Positions 63,601 through 64,000 of a stretch of DNA of 64,000 bases are shown in pieces (within the stretch, counting starts at the first letter, position 1; each line of letters begins with the position of its first letter). A program made the position numbers and the translations under genes. Source of the DNA: Osmia lignaria lignaria. Taxonomy: Eukaryota > Arthropoda > Insecta > Hymenoptera > Megachilidae. The notes beneath the pieces were generated by a model, which saw only the letters and a program-made list of their open reading frames with translations, had not been told where the DNA came from and ran no database searches. The DNA is taken from assembly GCF_051020975.1 (NCBI RefSeq), contig NW_027478170.1, positions 5,394,001 to 5,458,000 on the forward strand, written 5' to 3'.

Positions 63601-63897
63601 CCTGACGGACAGATTTGGAGATATTTCTTCTTCTTGTTGTTCTTCTTCTGCACAGCTAAGCTGGAAGTGGCATTTGCAGCTCGCAATAGTGCAGAGTTAT
63701 CTCAAAGAAAGGGGCCACGGTGTTTCTGTATCTCTATTATGTTGGTGCGGCTTCGGAACTTTTAAATATCTTGATATATCTCGAGAACTACGCATCTGAT
63801 CAAAAAATATCATAGAACATAAAAAGTAGGAAACTTAATTCTCCTACAAAAAAGGTCTCTTAACATTTTGCCATAGCTCGCTTCGTTTCCGAGATAT
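60677..63897 (+). repeat. Eleven-monomer HOR unit, copy 2, shortened by one monomer
   Basis: Monomers from 60677 to 63252 match 57135-59710 one for one. The monomer at 63253 is hybrid and the next (63575) matches the GACAGATTTGGAG monomer at 60355 in its 5' part, so the AAAGATAGGGG monomer expected between them is gone. The last monomer is 323 bp owing to an inserted C (ATTCTCCTAC) at about 63843. Confidence 0.88.
63253..63574 (+). repeat. Hybrid monomer marking loss of one monomer
   Basis: The 5' part (CCATACCTCGC before it, GGAGCCTGACGG, CTGGATGTGG, GCACTAG at 63364) matches 59711 and 61965. From 63450 it has ATCTTGAT, AAAAAGTAGG and ATTTTACC, the tail of the AAAGATAGGGG monomer type (60033, 62287). 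The junction lies between 63364 and 63450. Confidence 0.87.
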
Positions 63898-64000
63898 TTG
63901 CAGATTCAGCTCAAAGGAACGGGCCTGACGGACATATTTCGAGATATTTCTTCTTCTTGTTGTTCTTCTTCTGCACAGCTAAGCTGGAAGTGGCATTCGC
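63898..64000 (+). repeat. Partial satellite monomer at right edge (monomer positions 1-103)
   Basis: A monomer of the ATTCAGCTCAAAGGAACGGG class with GGCATTCGC, cut off by the window edge. It resembles 50539 and 51842, so the HOR order again changes here, and the array continues to the right. Confidence 0.96.

Larger units (their letters stand above)
1..64000 (+). repeat. Satellite DNA array, 322-bp monomer, head to tail
   Basis: The hexamer TTGCAG that I use as monomer position 1 recurs every 322 bp from 302 to 63898, always on the plus strand. Landmarks in order inside the monomer are: TTATCTCAAGGGAAGGGGCC (9-28), TTCGAGATATTTCTTCTTC (41-59), a TTC/TTG-rich pyrimidine tract to about 75, CACAGCTAAGCTGGAAGTGG (78-97), a second TTATCTCAA element (123-131), GGTGCGGCTTCGGAAC (170-185), AAATATCT with GATATATCTCGA (190-210), CTGATCAAAAAATATC (222-237), A-rich spacer to about 280, and GCTCGCTTCGTTTCCGAGAT (301-320). 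GC is about 39% in a consensus I counted by hand. No unrelated insertion interrupts it. This is satellite DNA by structure; a centromeric or pericentromeric site is inference. Confidence 0.99.

Noticed and set aside
624..63799. Plus-strand open frames of 60-94 codons, one per monomer
   Set aside because: They start at TTG, not ATG, have no consistent upstream initiation context, are separated by non-coding spacer in a satellite whose period is not a multiple of three, and vary at amino-acid-changing sites. No recognisable domain. Not annotated as CDS.
1..64000. CRISPR array
   Set aside because: The repeats are long (322 bp) and contiguous, with no unique spacers, no short palindromic repeat and no cas genes.
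1..64000. Telomeric repeats, rRNA, tRNA, transposon or viral sequence within the array
   Set aside because: I looked for short telomere-type units, tRNA-like arms, long terminal repeats and coding frames of mobile elements and saw none. Everything aligns to the 322-bp monomer.
1..64000. A named species or known satellite family
   Set aside because: Satellites of about 320 bp are known in several plant and insect groups, and I do not recognise this sequence well enough to name one.

Overview
The whole 64 kb is one uninterrupted satellite DNA array. A monomer of 322 bp is repeated head to tail, always in the same orientation, about 199 times: a 301-bp partial monomer at the left edge, 197 full monomers, one 143-bp truncated monomer, and a 103-bp partial at the right edge. 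Below, 'monomer' coordinates start at the TTGCAG anchor (first full one at 302). By anchor spacing 183 of the 197 full monomers are exactly 322 bp, and the other 14 carry small indels that act as markers. A consensus monomer counts to about 39% GC. I found no supportable gene, RNA gene, transposon, CRISPR array or non-satellite sequence anywhere in the window.

Arrays of this size, homogeneity and higher-order structure are a feature of eukaryotic nuclear heterochromatin (centromeric, pericentromeric, subtelomeric, or a sex or B chromosome). The organism cannot be named from the sequence. The motif ATATCTCGAAAACTA is of a kind I associate, from memory and weakly, with arthropod repeats.

Layout. 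302-7061: mixed monomers with short two-monomer periodicities. 7062-11891: three-monomer (966 bp) periodicity. 11892-28949: a long higher-order repeat (HOR) with tandem duplications of 1930 bp (six monomers) and 3218 bp (ten monomers). 28950-32491: transitional single monomers and a change of sequence dialect. 32492-42473: a second HOR family built on a seven-monomer, 2254-bp unit, plus nested four- and two-monomer duplications. 42474-50201: two-monomer duplications and shuffled monomers. 50202-53451: a six-monomer HOR tagged by a 15-bp insertion. 53452-56490: mixed monomers ending in the truncated one. 57135-63897: an eleven-monomer, 3542-bp HOR with a nested four-monomer duplication.

What the window records is array evolution: repeated unequal exchange in strict 322-bp register, visible as hybrid monomers whose 5' part belongs to one variant and 3' part to another. 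Every monomer carries an open frame of about 74 codons and most also have other short open frames, but none begins with a consistent ATG and variation between monomers does not look coding, so I annotate no CDS.
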